Of a DNA stretch of 64,000 nucleotides, positions 36,996 through 45,756 are shown piece by piece (within the stretch, counting starts at the first letter, position 1; every line of letters begins with the position of its first letter). A program made the position numbers and the translations under genes. The notes under the pieces were generated by a model. That model was not told the DNA's origin and searched no databases. It saw only the letters and a program-made list of their open reading frames with translations. The stretch spans positions 1 to 64,000 of the forward strand of contig JARHYC010000010.1 in NCBI GenBank assembly GCA_029264955.1. The letters are read 5' to 3'. The stretch comes from Faecalibacterium sp. (GTDB lineage Bacteria; Bacillota; Clostridia; Oscillospirales; Ruminococcaceae).

Positions 36996-37034
36996 AAAAG
37001 AGGGCTGCATAGATGGTGCAGCCCTCCTTTTTTT
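36996..37034 (+). terminator. intrinsic terminator
   Basis: AAAAGAGGGCTGCA / TGCAGCCCTCCTTTTTTT hairpin ends the HTH operon. Confidence 0.88.
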
Positions 37035-37069
37035 CATGCAAGCCAACCAATCCGCACCATTCTTTTCTC

Positions 37070-37098
37070 TTGACAGCTATATTGCAACGTGATACTAT
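37070..37098 (+). promoter_or_regulatory. promoter of the padR operon
   Basis: TTGACA and TACTAT with a 17-base spacer. Confidence 0.75.
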
Positions 37099-37121
37099 GT
37101 ATTTAGCAATACTAAATACAT
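37097..37121 (+). promoter_or_regulatory. probable PadR operator
   Basis: ATGTATTTAG-CAATA-CTAAATACAT is a perfect 10-bp inverted repeat that overlaps the end of the -10 box. Known PadR sites have ATGT...ACAT ends, so autorepression is likely. Confidence 0.75.
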
Positions 37122-37141
37122 AGGAAAGGAAATGCAAGTCT

Positions 37142-37504
37142 ATGCCCATGCAGGAAGACCGCTTCGCGCGGCAAATCAAAAAAGGTGTCATGGAAATGCT
37201 GGTACTGAAACTGCTCAGTCAGAAACCCAATTATGGTTATGAGCTGCTGACCCGACTTTCTAACGTGCCGGGTGGTACATTGGGCGTGAAAGAAGGTACA
37301 CTCTACCCGATTTTGTACCGCTTGGAAGAAGAAAATCTATTGGAATCCGGCTGGCAAACCGGAACCGGACGTGCAGCACCCAAAAAAGTGTACACCATTA
37401 CACCCGCAGGTCTGGAACGTCTGGAACACCAGAAAGAAATCTGGCAGACCTTTCAATCCGATGTCGCTTTCATTCTGAATCAGGAGGATGACCATGAAAT
37501 TTAA
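37142..37504 (+). CDS. PadR family transcriptional regulator
   Basis: Predicted 120 residues. The winged helix shows MLVLKLLSQKPNYGYELLTRL, then KEGTLYPILYRLEEENLLESGW and the wing PKKVYTITPAGLERL, all diagnostic. It is a short PadR-s2-type protein without a long dimer arm. GGAAAGGAAA precedes the ATG. It overlaps the next gene by 11 bases and probably represses its own operon in response to an unknown signal. Confidence 0.94.
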   Translation: MPMQEDRFARQIKKGVMEMLVLKLLSQKPNYGYELLTRLSNVPGGTLGVKEGTLYPILYRLEEENLLESGWQTGTGRAAPKKVYTITPAGLERLEHQKEIWQTFQSDVAFILNQEDDHEI

Positions 37505-38012
37505 GTACAAAGGGCAGGAAGTTCGTTTTCTGCCGCCGATCAAACGTTACATGAACCGTATCGAATGGCATTTGCATCTGCCGTTCAAAGTCAAAACACA
37601 GGTCATGCTGGACCTTGTAAGCGGCGTTTGCGCACGCCATGAGGCGGGTGAAAGCTACGAAGCAATTATGGCAGATATGGGCACCCCCAAGCAGGTAGCA
37701 GACAGTTTGAATGTCGAGATGGCAGACTTCGCCTACCGGAAAAGCCCTTGGCGTTTTGCGGGGCTGGCGCTGTCTGCAATCGGTCTTGCACTGCTGTATC
37801 GTTTGCACCTGTTAGAAACGGGTATCGCGTCTGTAATCGGTGAAGCAGATGGTCCTACTGCTGTATTTGTCACATCTATTGCTACATCTGACGCTGTATC
37901 CGCTTGGATGGATAAAATCCTTTCCGTGCTGTTGATTGTAGGCGGACTGGTTGTCTTTTACTTGCTGGGACACCTGAAGCCCCGTTCAAAAGACAAGAAG
38001 GACGAAGAATAA
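37494..38012 (+). CDS. DUF1700/HAAS-like membrane protein
   Basis: Predicted 172 residues. The N-terminal 80 residues are a helical HAAS-like domain (a PFKVKTQVMLDLVSG...YEAIMADMGTPKQVADSL pattern), followed by two membrane segments and a charged tail. Such proteins are regularly encoded directly after PadR regulators, sometimes with adhesin genes; the role is unknown. The ATG at 37494 is preferred over 37488 because AGGAGG would touch the earlier one. Confidence 0.78.
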   Translation: MKFKYKGQEVRFLPPIKRYMNRIEWHLHLPFKVKTQVMLDLVSGVCARHEAGESYEAIMADMGTPKQVADSLNVEMADFAYRKSPWRFAGLALSAIGLALLYRLHLLETGIASVIGEADGPTAVFVTSIATSDAVSAWMDKILSVLLIVGGLVVFYLLGHLKPRSKDKKDEE

Positions 38013-38114
38013 CGATACATCTCTGCGTCACTTGAGAAAACACGGATCTGGCAAAGCATTTGTGGTACAAGATGGTTTTACAGCATTTCGATCCGTTCTG
38101 ATATCAGAACAAAA

Positions 38115-38150
38115 AGACTGATGCGGTCTCCTGACGCATCAGTCTTTCTT
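38115..38150 (+). terminator. intrinsic terminator
   Basis: AGACTGATGCG / CGCATCAGTCTTTCTT hairpin, about 100 bases after the PadR operon. Confidence 0.8.
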
Positions 38151-38212
38151 ATTTGGGCGAATACAGGCTGCCTACTATCAGCATAATTTTATTGTTAAAC
38201 AGAAATTATCAC

Positions 38213-38241
38213 TTGATTTAGAATACATCTTATGCTATAAT
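38213..38241 (+). promoter_or_regulatory. promoter of the 38.3-kb small membrane protein
   Basis: TTGATT and TATAAT with a 17-base spacer, 55 bases before the ATG. Confidence 0.65.
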
Positions 38242-38296
38242 CACCGTAACAGAAAGCGGATATCTGCACTACAGTTACAAAAAGGAGTGTTCTATC

Positions 38297-38596
38297 ATGT
38301 TCTTGATGATTATCTGTTTCGGCATCGTAAGCGTTCTTTGCACGGTTTGCAATTTTACTTGGATACACGAAAACAGCCCTCTGGCGCAATCTATGCCCAT
38401 GCTGTCTACTTCGTTTGTTGCGCTGACGGCATATTTCTGCCATGCCGCAACCTTTGATTTTGTTCGCACGGAAAACATATCCGGCTTGTTAGATGTAACC
38501 CCTACCCTGCATAAGGTATTGACGCTGTACATCATCGTCATGCTGGTAAGCAACGCACTGATTACCCTGTTCCGGTTTTTCCGCAACAACAAGTAA
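38297..38596 (+). CDS. small three-helix membrane protein
   Basis: Predicted 99 residues with three hydrophobic helices (about 1-20, 35-52 and 72-92) and a basic end FRFFRNNK. I do not recognise a family. AAGGAG precedes the ATG by 9 bases, and it has its own promoter and terminator, which supports a real single-gene unit. Confidence 0.65.
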   Translation: MFLMIICFGIVSVLCTVCNFTWIHENSPLAQSMPMLSTSFVALTAYFCHAATFDFVRTENISGLLDVTPTLHKVLTLYIIVMLVSNALITLFRFFRNNK

Positions 38597-38645
38597 CATC
38601 CGCGCTTCCGCCGGGGTTTGATACAACCTACAAAGCTTTTGCAGA

Positions 38646-38690
38646 AGAACTCGACACAGCATTTTGTTTGTGCTGTGTGAGTTCTTTTTT
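38646..38690 (+). terminator. intrinsic terminator
   Basis: GAACTC-ACACAGCA / TGCTGTGT-GAGTTCTTTTTT hairpin. The 318-base gap 38597-38914 holds this and the next hairpin and nothing else I can support. Confidence 0.85.
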
Positions 38691-38807
38691 ATTGGTTTCT
38701 TTGATACGATAAAATTCCTGCAATGCAACAAATCCGTCACACAGCTTTGATCCCATAGTCTATCTTACAAAACCAGTAAGTCAGTCGCTCTCACACTATC
38801 GTAACGC

Positions 38808-38852
38808 AAAGCGGAGGGTATCTCAAACGAGACACCCTCCGCTTTCTTTTTG
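38808..38852. terminator. terminator, mainly for the MraY-like gene side
   Basis: AAAGCGGAGGGT / ACACCCTCCGCTTTC hairpin followed by TTTT; both strands could use it. Confidence 0.75.
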
Positions 38853-38914
38853 ATTTTTCTAAATACCCGCGGCTCTGGTGTTTCCACCTCAAGCATCGGC
38901 TTTTTCTATTGCAC

Positions 38915-39868
38915 TCAGCAACCAGTCAACAGCAGCAAGACAGCACTTACCAGCACCTGCAGCAGTGCAAAACGAATCACAACCTGTGCATCCGACCAAC
39001 CGCAGTTCTTGCGGGCATGGTCATGCAGCGGGGTTCGAATATTCTTCAGAATCCAGATTTTCAAAAAGCGCTTCAGGCTGATTTTCAAAATGCCTAAGCC
39101 GCCATCCAGAATGAACACCAGCGCTGCCAGCACAAAGGCGAAAGGATGGCCGCTCTTCATCGCCAGCACAGCCACAAAGAAGCCCAGCGCACGACTGCCC
39201 GCGTCGCCCATCATTACAGAGGACGGGGATGCGTTACGCCACAGATACGCTGCGACAGATGCCATAACCACCAACACAACGGTAACAAAAGAGCCAAGCT
39301 CCTCATGGAAAGCCATCAGGAAGGTACCCATCGTAATCAGGGACATTACACCGGACAGACCATCTACGCCATCGGTGCAGTTGACTACGTTTATGGCAAC
39401 CCAGATCAGAATGATTGCCAGCACCAGATAAACCATGTAAGGCAGCTCAAAGGTCCATGCCAGGAAGTGAACACTGGTTCCGTTGAAATACAGATATGTG
39501 GTGCCTGCTACGATAGCGATAACGAAATCAATCAGGCCCTTTTTATATTCATTCCACGGAGTGTCGGCTGCATCATCCAGATAGCCGCTGAGCATCGAAG
39601 CAACCAGAAGCAGCATATAGATGGCAAGCTCCACCGAGAAGGGGCTAAATGCCATCGCACACAATGCCATACACAACACAAACAGCAGACCCGCACCGCG
39701 GGCCTTACCCTTGGATAACGCGCCATTGACCGCAAACTGACGGCCGTGGTCCTGTGGCAGCTTATTGCGGAACAATTCAATTACTAAAAATGTCAGCCCA
39801 AAGCTGACCAGGGCTGCCAACACATTGATGCGGCTCCCATCCATAAATTGCATCAGATAATTCACCAT
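38915..39868 (-). CDS. MraY-like polyprenyl-phosphate sugar-1-phosphate transferase
   Basis: Predicted 317 residues with about ten membrane segments. It keeps MraY landmarks: GYLDDAADT for the first Asp-Asp site, NCTDGVDGLSG, MMGDAGSRALGFF, and a late PLHDHARKNCGWSD loop. Against standard MraY, the Lys after the first DD motif is missing and the HHH loop reads HDH. It may be the true phospho-MurNAc-pentapeptide transferase or a paralogue for another lipid-linked sugar. The start at 39868 follows GAGGAAA; it is alone, not in a mur cluster. Confidence 0.8.
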   Translation of the reverse strand: MVNYLMQFMDGSRINVLAALVSFGLTFLVIELFRNKLPQDHGRQFAVNGALSKGKARGAGLLFVLCMALCAMAFSPFSVELAIYMLLLVASMLSGYLDDAADTPWNEYKKGLIDFVIAIVAGTTYLYFNGTSVHFLAWTFELPYMVYLVLAIILIWVAINVVNCTDGVDGLSGVMSLITMGTFLMAFHEELGSFVTVVLVVMASVAAYLWRNASPSSVMMGDAGSRALGFFVAVLAMKSGHPFAFVLAALVFILDGGLGILKISLKRFLKIWILKNIRTPLHDHARKNCGWSDAQVVIRFALLQVLVSAVLLLLTGC

Positions 39869-39916
39869 ACTATTTTCCTCTTCCTGATAGATTTCGAATA
39901 GACGCTTCTGGGCTGC

Positions 39917-39945
39917 ATTGTAACATGCTACCCAAGAAAAATCAA
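39917..39945 (-). promoter_or_regulatory. promoter of the MraY-like gene
   Basis: Minus-strand TTGATT and TACAAT are 17 bases apart, about 50 bases before the ATG. Confidence 0.65.
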
Positions 39946-40010
39946 TCGAATGCGGCAGTCCTGCGCCCACCTTATATATAATATCACGCTGTGCGCAAGA
40001 TATCCACGCA

Positions 40011-40047
40011 AAAATCCCCTGCCGCATATACGGCAGGGGATTTTTTG
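40011..40047. terminator. bidirectional-type hairpin terminator
   Basis: AAAATCCCCTGCCG / CGGCAGGGGATTTTTT hairpin, between the MraY-like gene and the LysR gene. Confidence 0.85.
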
Positions 40048-40302
40048 CATTGTTCGGAATCTGCCGGAAAAGAAAGGAGGATAAAAACCGGCATCCTTAT
40101 AGAAACTCCTGCGATGCAGAAGATTGTTGGTTGTCTGCCGTCTTCCTTGCCGAATGGCCTGTCACGGAAGTACGGTCAGTAAGTATGAAGCTACGGCGTG
40201 TGCCGTTTCCAAGTGTCTTTTGCAATGGATCTTCAATGGCTATAGTATACCGGGAATATATGTACAAACTTTTATCGGCTTTTGAACCCTTTGCAAAGCT
40301 TC
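40048..40302. other. gap without a supported gene
   Basis: I see no ORF with a ribosome site and protein-like sequence here on either strand. A TATACT on the minus strand near 40250 lacks a -35, and an AAAGGAGG at 40073 on the plus strand has no start codon at usable distance. Confidence 0.5.
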
Positions 40303-41208
40303 TTACATATTTTTTTCACCTTGCAGCTTGTCATAATACGCTTTGGTGATATCTACAAAGCTCTGCACATCCATACGGTCGTTGTTGCGCAGGACACCGA
40401 TTTCCACTTGCATAGGGTCGTAATCAATCAGCTTGACCCGGCAAATCCCTGGAATACCGGCATCTTCCAGACACGGAATGATGGCAACCCCTGCGTTCAT
40501 CTGAATGCGCACCAGCGCACCTTCCATGCTGGGTACCGAACAGCTTACGTCCGCGCCGGCATCCAGAAGCTCTTTGACCGATGGACCACGGCAGGCGTAC
40601 AGATAACTCTCATACGAATCCGATGTGACCACCGGCTGACCTTTCAAATCCGCCAACTGCAGTTCTTTCTTTTGAGCAAGTGGGTTATTCGGATGCATCC
40701 ACACATGATATGGCATGGTAAAAATAGGATAAAACACAATGTCAGGCGCATTGCTGTGCTCAATATTATAGAAAAAGCCAACATCCAATTTACCGGATCG
40801 CAGTTCGTCCAGTGGGCGGACATTATCCTGTGGGATGATATCCACTACCACATTGGGGTATCGTTTTTGAAATAGCATCACTGTTTTTGCCATGGATTCA
40901 TAATCGAATAATTTACGCAAACCAACCACCAAGCGGGAATGACCTGTCGTTTGGATAATTTTGGCTTTTTCCACCGATTCGTCATAATAATCCGGAATGT
41001 GTTTCACATCGTGATAAAACGCATTTCCTGCCGGGGTAAGCTTGGTATGGCGGGTGGTGCGGTCAAACAAATGCAAGCCTGTTTCTTTCTCTAATGCACT
41101 GATTTGATAAGTAATCGATGGCTGAGTGGTAAACAGACGTACCGCCGCTGCACTGAAATTCAGTTCTTCTGCGACCGCGATAAAGCATCGTAATTGATGA
41201 ATCGTCAT
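40303..41208 (-). CDS. LysR family transcriptional regulator
   Basis: Predicted 301 residues. The N-terminal winged HTH reads QLRCFIAVAEELNFSAAAVRLFTTQPSITYQISALE, followed by the linker and the two-lobed effector domain (VVGLRKLFDYESMAK, SDSYESYLYAC). LysR proteins usually sense a small molecule and act on a divergent neighbour, here the exported reductase gene. The start at 41208 follows AGGAGG at about 12 bases, a little far; the longer frame to 41364 covers the intergenic promoters and is rejected. Confidence 0.93.
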   Translation of the reverse strand: MTIHQLRCFIAVAEELNFSAAAVRLFTTQPSITYQISALEKETGLHLFDRTTRHTKLTPAGNAFYHDVKHIPDYYDESVEKAKIIQTTGHSRLVVGLRKLFDYESMAKTVMLFQKRYPNVVVDIIPQDNVRPLDELRSGKLDVGFFYNIEHSNAPDIVFYPIFTMPYHVWMHPNNPLAQKKELQLADLKGQPVVTSDSYESYLYACRGPSVKELLDAGADVSCSVPSMEGALVRIQMNAGVAIIPCLEDAGIPGICRVKLIDYDPMQVEIGVLRNNDRMDVQSFVDITKAYYDKLQGEKNM

Positions 41209-41248
41209 TTTTTTATCATTCCTCCTTTTGTGGTCTTGCGTTTTCTTC

Positions 41249-41274
41249 ATTATAACAAAAACTATATATATAGT
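41249..41274 (-). promoter_or_regulatory. LysR/reductase intergenic control region
   Basis: A minus-strand TATAAT (41249-41254) lies 40 bases before the LysR ATG, and an ACTATATATATAGT palindrome (41261-41274) lies next to it, fitting a T-N11-A-type LysR box. On the plus strand a weak TTTCAC/TATCAT pair near 41325-41355 may serve the reductase gene. Confidence 0.4.
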
Positions 41275-41441
41275 ACAGACACTTCGTTTATAAAATAACT
41301 TTATAAGTAAACTACTTTTTTCAATTTCACAAACCGACTGATTTCGTGTATCATGGATGCACACGGCTTTGTAGAAAAAAAGACAATGCCGATATCCAAA
41401 TTAGATTTTTATACACGTTATATGGAAAGAAGGAACTTCCT

Positions 41442-43391
41442 ATGAGTAAGATTTCTCGTCGTAATTTTATGAAGGGCGCTGCTGTCGGTACCGCTGGTAT
41501 CGCTGCTGCCAGCCTGCTGACCGCTTGCGGCAACACCGACAGCGCTGCTACCAACGGCGGCTCTTCTGTTGCTTCCAGCAGCACTGCTTCTAATGACAAT
41601 CAGGAAGCACAGATCCCCTCTTCACCGGTTGACGGCAAGTACGTTACTTCCGCAGTCGGCCACGAAGGTATGATCCACGTTGCCACCACCATGATGAACG
41701 GCACCATCGCAGCTTGCGAAGTGCTGAGCCATGAGGAGACCATGGGCATCGGCAACTACGCCTGTACCCGTATCCCCGCCGCTATCGTTAAGTACCAGAG
41801 CGTCAACGTGCCCAACCTGCGCGGTACCTCTGTCACTTCTATGGCAATCAAGAGCGCTGTTAAGGAAGCAATCAAGCAGTCCGGCTACAACGTAGACGAT
41901 TTCTCTGCCGAGATTACTCCCGAAACCTCCAACGAAGAGATCGAGGACAGCGCTGACGTCATCATCATCGGTGCAGGTACTTCCGGTCTGGTTGCTGCTG
42001 CTCGTCTGCTGGAAGAAGGCAAGACCGTTATCCTGGTGGAGAAGCGCGACATTCCCGGCGGTTCCATGTCCATGACCTACGGCGGCGTTGCTACCGCAGG
42101 CTCCAAGCTGCAGACCAACTTCGACGTTGACGGCAGCTACCGCGCTTCTGCAATGGGCAACCTGGAGAACATGATGAACTTCTGGAAGAGCAACGAAAAG
42201 TATCATCGTGCTGACTTCTACAACGGCGAAATGCCCTATATGACCCAGCAGTACACCTACGCTGGTGATCTAGTTGACTGGATGCACGGTATGGGCATTG
42301 GCTTCAACTGCCTGGGCAACTACGAGGGCGGCACCCAGTACGGCGCTGCTACCCCGTATCTGGCACCCGGCTGCTACGAAGGCGGCGCAGGCTACGCTAT
42401 GATGTTCTTGGTCAACCGTATCGGTATGTACAAGGACAAGGATGGCAACCCCATGGGCAAAATCATCTACTCCACCAGCGCTACTGATCTGATCAAGAAC
42501 GAGAGCGGCAAGGTGATCGGTTGCCACGCTGCAGGCGACAACGGTGCAAAGTACACCCTGACCGGCAAGGCTGTCTGCCTGGCTTCCGGCGGTTTCGCTC
42601 GCAATAAGGAAATGCTGCAGAAGTACTGCGCTGACTACGCTGACTTCTTCTTCAACTGCGCTTCTTCCATGGAAGGCGACGGCATCCGCATGGGTCTGGA
42701 AGCAGGTGGTGTTGTCGAGTGCGAGAACCGTCCTCTGCCCGCATTCCTGTCCAGCTACAAGAGCAAGTTTGAGCTGGCATTTATCCACAACTCTGCACCT
42801 GGCATCATGGTCAACATCAATGGCGACAACATCGGCAACATCATTTCCGATAACCACTACACCATGGCTAAGGCTAAGCTGAACCCCGAAAACGGCGACA
42901 CTTTCTATTACATCTTTGACGAAGCTTCTGCTGCTAAGGTTCGCGACTGCGAGTCTTACGGTTTCAATGGCTATGTTGCTATGTTCGAGAAGGGCGAGGC
43001 TGTCCACTACGACTCTGTTGAGGCTGCTATGGAAGAGCTGAAGCTGCCCGATCTGGCTGCTTCTATCGAGGCTAACAACAAGGCTGCTCTGGCTGGCGAA
43101 CCCGACGAGTTCGGCCGTGTAAACTGCCCCTACATCGAGACCCGTACCGGTCTGTGGGCAATCCGTGTTGACCCCACCTTCTACCTGACCACTGCTGGTC
43201 TGGCAATCGACCTGGACTGCCATGTCCTGACCGAGGACAAGAAGATCATCCCCGGCCTGTTCGCAGCTGGCGACGTCTGCGGCTCTATCGAAGAGAAGGA
43301 CGCAAAGCAGTACGGCATGGGCTTTGATGCAGCTCTGATCTACGGCTACATCATGGGCAACACCATCAACAAGGAATTCAAGAAACTGTAA
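41442..43391 (+). CDS. exported FMN-binding/FAD reductase (fumarate/urocanate reductase family)
   Basis: Predicted 649 residues. The N-terminus has both a twin-arginine motif (RRNFMKG at 6-12) and a lipobox (LLTAC, Cys29), so a lipoprotein on the outer face is likely. Residues about 62-152 form an FMN_bind domain; the flavinylation site reads RGTSVTS with Ser130 where Thr is usual. From about 171 an FAD_binding_2 domain begins (IIIGAGTSG), continuing to a C-terminal AGDVCGS and GFDAALIYGY. The family uses quinone- or flavin-fed electrons to reduce organic acceptors; the substrate cannot be read here. Codon use is markedly C-ending, suggesting high expression. Confidence 0.88.
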   Translation: MSKISRRNFMKGAAVGTAGIAAASLLTACGNTDSAATNGGSSVASSSTASNDNQEAQIPSSPVDGKYVTSAVGHEGMIHVATTMMNGTIAACEVLSHEETMGIGNYACTRIPAAIVKYQSVNVPNLRGTSVTSMAIKSAVKEAIKQSGYNVDDFSAEITPETSNEEIEDSADVIIIGAGTSGLVAAARLLEEGKTVILVEKRDIPGGSMSMTYGGVATAGSKLQTNFDVDGSYRASAMGNLENMMNFWKSNEKYHRADFYNGEMPYMTQQYTYAGDLVDWMHGMGIGFNCLGNYEGGTQYGAATPYLAPGCYEGGAGYAMMFLVNRIGMYKDKDGNPMGKIIYSTSATDLIKNESGKVIGCHAAGDNGAKYTLTGKAVCLASGGFARNKEMLQKYCADYADFFFNCASSMEGDGIRMGLEAGGVVECENRPLPAFLSSYKSKFELAFIHNSAPGIMVNINGDNIGNIISDNHYTMAKAKLNPENGDTFYYIFDEASAAKVRDCESYGFNGYVAMFEKGEAVHYDSVEAAMEELKLPDLAASIEANNKAALAGEPDEFGRVNCPYIETRTGLWAIRVDPTFYLTTAGLAIDLDCHVLTEDKKIIPGLFAAGDVCGSIEEKDAKQYGMGFDAALIYGYIMGNTINKEFKKL

Positions 43392-43478
43392 TTGCTTCTT
43401 ACTCCTCCCCTTGCATAGGAGCGGCATCTTCGCTCTAAATTGATTCGTCTAAAGAAACTGCACATATGTGTGTGCATC

Positions 43479-43513
43479 AGCAGATACTGCTCCTTGCAGT
43501 ATCTGCTTTTTTT
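43479..43513 (+). terminator. intrinsic terminator after the reductase gene
   Basis: AGCAGATACTGC / GCAGTATCTGCT hairpin followed by TTTTTT. Confidence 0.88.
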
Positions 43514-43553
43514 ATATCTTTTTATTGGCTTGTTCCTTTGCTGCACACTGTCA

Positions 43554-43598
43554 AAAATCCCCCGGCGGATTGCATAATGCAATCCGCCGGGGGATTTT
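43554..43598. terminator. bidirectional terminator
   Basis: AAAATCCCCCGGCGGATTGC / GCAATCCGCCGGGGGATTTT, a 20-bp perfect stem with a 5-base loop, between convergent genes. Confidence 0.9.
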
Positions 43599-43619
43599 GC
43601 TTATGACTGGAAATAACAA

Positions 43620-44444
43620 TCAGAACTTGCCGCTAGCGCTAGAGCCTCCGCTGCTGCGAACAGATGTTCCTCCACTACTGTGATGGCTGCCACTGCTACT
43701 GCTCTTAGAAGGCGGATCATATACGCGCGAAACCGTAGTATTCGTATAGCGGTCATACTGATCGGTCAGATGCAGTCCGCCTTTTGTCACAAAGGCTTCA
43801 GCCTGTGTACCGTGAGCAACCGATTTCAGCTGTGCTTTTAGTATGATGACAACGCAAACTGCAATCAAAATACCAATTACAATGCAGGCTAATGTCCCGT
43901 AAATCCAAGCATTTCGCGGCGGCGGTACGTTATCCACATCCACCGGCTCACCCGCCAAGGAGGTATCCAACATTTCACCGCAAACCTTTTGATAGTCTCG
44001 GAAACCGTTGTACCACACATCCTTACCGAAATCATCCAAGAATTCCCCGCTTAGATAGCTTTTTCCATAATCGGTAAAAGCGGTATTGCCATAACCGAAG
44101 GCAAACAGTGCCCAATCCCGATCCTCCATGGACATGAGCAGCAGGATTCCGTTGTGTGCATCCCCTTCGCCCATCTCACGCGTCAGATACAGTTGCTCCG
44201 CAGCTGTTTCCATATCGGGCGCATCCATCCATGTGGTAATATCCTGCACTGTAACGATATATACGCCAAAGCCGTACTTTTCTGCCAGCGTTTTCGCATT
44301 ATCCTCCAGCGTTTGCTGTTGTTTTTCGGTCAACAGCTTTGCATCGTCCATCACATAACGGAACGGTTCCTCCGCAAAGGCAGGAATACACAGCAATAAC
44401 ATAAACGCTATGCTCAAAAACAGCGATGTCAGTTTTTTTGTCAT
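43620..44444 (-). CDS. TPM domain membrane protein (YdjH/YgcG-like)
   Basis: Predicted 274 residues: signal peptide about 1-23 (ending AFAEE), a TPM domain (about 26-160; VMDDAKLLTEKQQQTLEDN, GVYIVTVQDI, NGILLLMSMEDRDWALFAFG), a membrane helix at about 183-205, and a Ser/Gly-rich tail ending SASGKF. TPM proteins recur with SPFH and zinc-ribbon proteins, as here. The start at 44444 is close to an AAAGGGGTGGGG purine run; the ATG at 44501 lies inside the upstream gene. Confidence 0.82.
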   Translation of the reverse strand: MTKKLTSLFLSIAFMLLLCIPAFAEEPFRYVMDDAKLLTEKQQQTLEDNAKTLAEKYGFGVYIVTVQDITTWMDAPDMETAAEQLYLTREMGEGDAHNGILLLMSMEDRDWALFAFGYGNTAFTDYGKSYLSGEFLDDFGKDVWYNGFRDYQKVCGEMLDTSLAGEPVDVDNVPPPRNAWIYGTLACIVIGILIAVCVVIILKAQLKSVAHGTQAEAFVTKGGLHLTDQYDRYTNTTVSRVYDPPSKSSSSGSHHSSGGTSVRSSGGSSASGKF

Positions 44445-44457
44445 ATGCCCCACCCCT

Positions 44458-45600
44458 TTATCGGAACCAATTTGCAATAACAGTGCCCAGAGTTTGTGCA
44501 AAAAGTAAGCTCAGCACAATCGAAGAGCCCAAAGCCGTACCCAAAAACCAATTACGGGCCTTCCCCATATCCAACGGTAGATCACCCACCATCTTTCCGG
44601 TCTGGCCATTCATCGCAAACAGATAGTTCTTACCATTCCACTTGGTAGAAAGCATCCACACTGGCAGCAATGCATATTTGACCTCGCCGCGCTTTAAGGT
44701 TGCCTGCTGGGTAACGGGGGTAACGCTCGTATAGCCCTGTACCGTATTCCGCGCACTATCGATAGCAGTACGCTTGCACCGCTGATCCGCACGGGACGAT
44801 GCCGCCTGTGCATCCACATCATACTTATCCGCTAAAAAGCCTGGTAAATATGCCGTGGAGAATTTGGTCAAATCCTTATAATCATACGGCTCGATCGAGT
44901 CCATATAATCGTCCGGCATTTTGGTAGAACCATCCACCGGAACTTTTTCAAAATCAATAAAACCTTTGCGTAACACTTGGTAGTGCTTGGTTTTTGTTAC
45001 TCGATAATCTCCCTGACGACTTGTGCTTACCTGGGTTGCATGGTAGGTCGCATACACATTGGCAGAGCTATCGAAAAGCCAAAACGGTACATAGACTCCT
45101 TTGATTTCCTCGATATGATTATCTGCTGTAAACGCCTTTGGCAGCAAGAGCTTGCCTTTATAGTGGTTTTTCAATGCTTTGATTGCATCCTCACGGCTCA
45201 GCTTAAAGGGCAGCACGAAATCCGGCCGCAGCGTCCCGCCAAACTGGCCGGGAACAATCGCTGGATTCCCGCAATAGGGGCAGCTGCTGGCTGCTGTGGT
45301 GTCATCGCAAATCAGCTGTGCGCCGCAGGACGGACAGCTGTAAGCACGCATTTTTTCTGCATCTTCGCCCCAATCCGCACCAACCGAAGCAAAATCCCAC
45401 TCTTTTTCTTCCTCGCTGCGCGCTTCTGCCTGCTGCTGTGCAGCTGCAGCCTGTGCATCCTTATCTGCATACAGGGCTTCGATTTCCTCTACGGTATATG
45501 TACTGCCACAATAGTCACATTCCAATTTACCCGAAGCCCCCACAAAGTGAAGCGGCCCCGTACAGGCAGGACATTTATAGTTTGTGATTTGTTCCGGCAT
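44458..45600 (-). CDS. zinc-ribbon membrane protein (YdjG-like, TFIIB-type ribbons)
   Basis: Predicted 380 residues with two N-terminal zinc ribbons: CPACTG...CDYCG (about 9-32) and CPSCG...CPYCG (about 94-117), separated by an Ala/Gln/Glu-rich helix. The middle is a soluble domain with KGVYVPFWLFDS, and one membrane segment lies near the C-terminus (WFLGTALGSSIVLSLLF). The build and gene order match B. subtilis YdjG. GGGAGGG precedes the ATG. It lies between the SPFH and TPM genes. Confidence 0.82.
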   Translation of the reverse strand: MPEQITNYKCPACTGPLHFVGASGKLECDYCGSTYTVEEIEALYADKDAQAAAAQQQAEARSEEEKEWDFASVGADWGEDAEKMRAYSCPSCGAQLICDDTTAASSCPYCGNPAIVPGQFGGTLRPDFVLPFKLSREDAIKALKNHYKGKLLLPKAFTADNHIEEIKGVYVPFWLFDSSANVYATYHATQVSTSRQGDYRVTKTKHYQVLRKGFIDFEKVPVDGSTKMPDDYMDSIEPYDYKDLTKFSTAYLPGFLADKYDVDAQAASSRADQRCKRTAIDSARNTVQGYTSVTPVTQQATLKRGEVKYALLPVWMLSTKWNGKNYLFAMNGQTGKMVGDLPLDMGKARNWFLGTALGSSIVLSLLFAQTLGTVIANWFR

Positions 45601-45756
45601 AATTTCCCTCCCTTATCACGCAAAAATTACCAAACCTGCTGTCGGATCGGTCCGCCTTTGTATAGGCAGACCGCACCAACGGCAGCAGCTTTCCTTTCAG
45701 GTGGGTATCAAAATTCCCCTGCTCCAGCGGAAGCAAAACTCCGCCGGGGGGCTGGC

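Noticed and set aside
42270..43427. Long minus-strand frame opposite the flavin reductase
   Set aside because: It is a shadow of the strongly C-ending codon use of the reductase gene and has no start signals.
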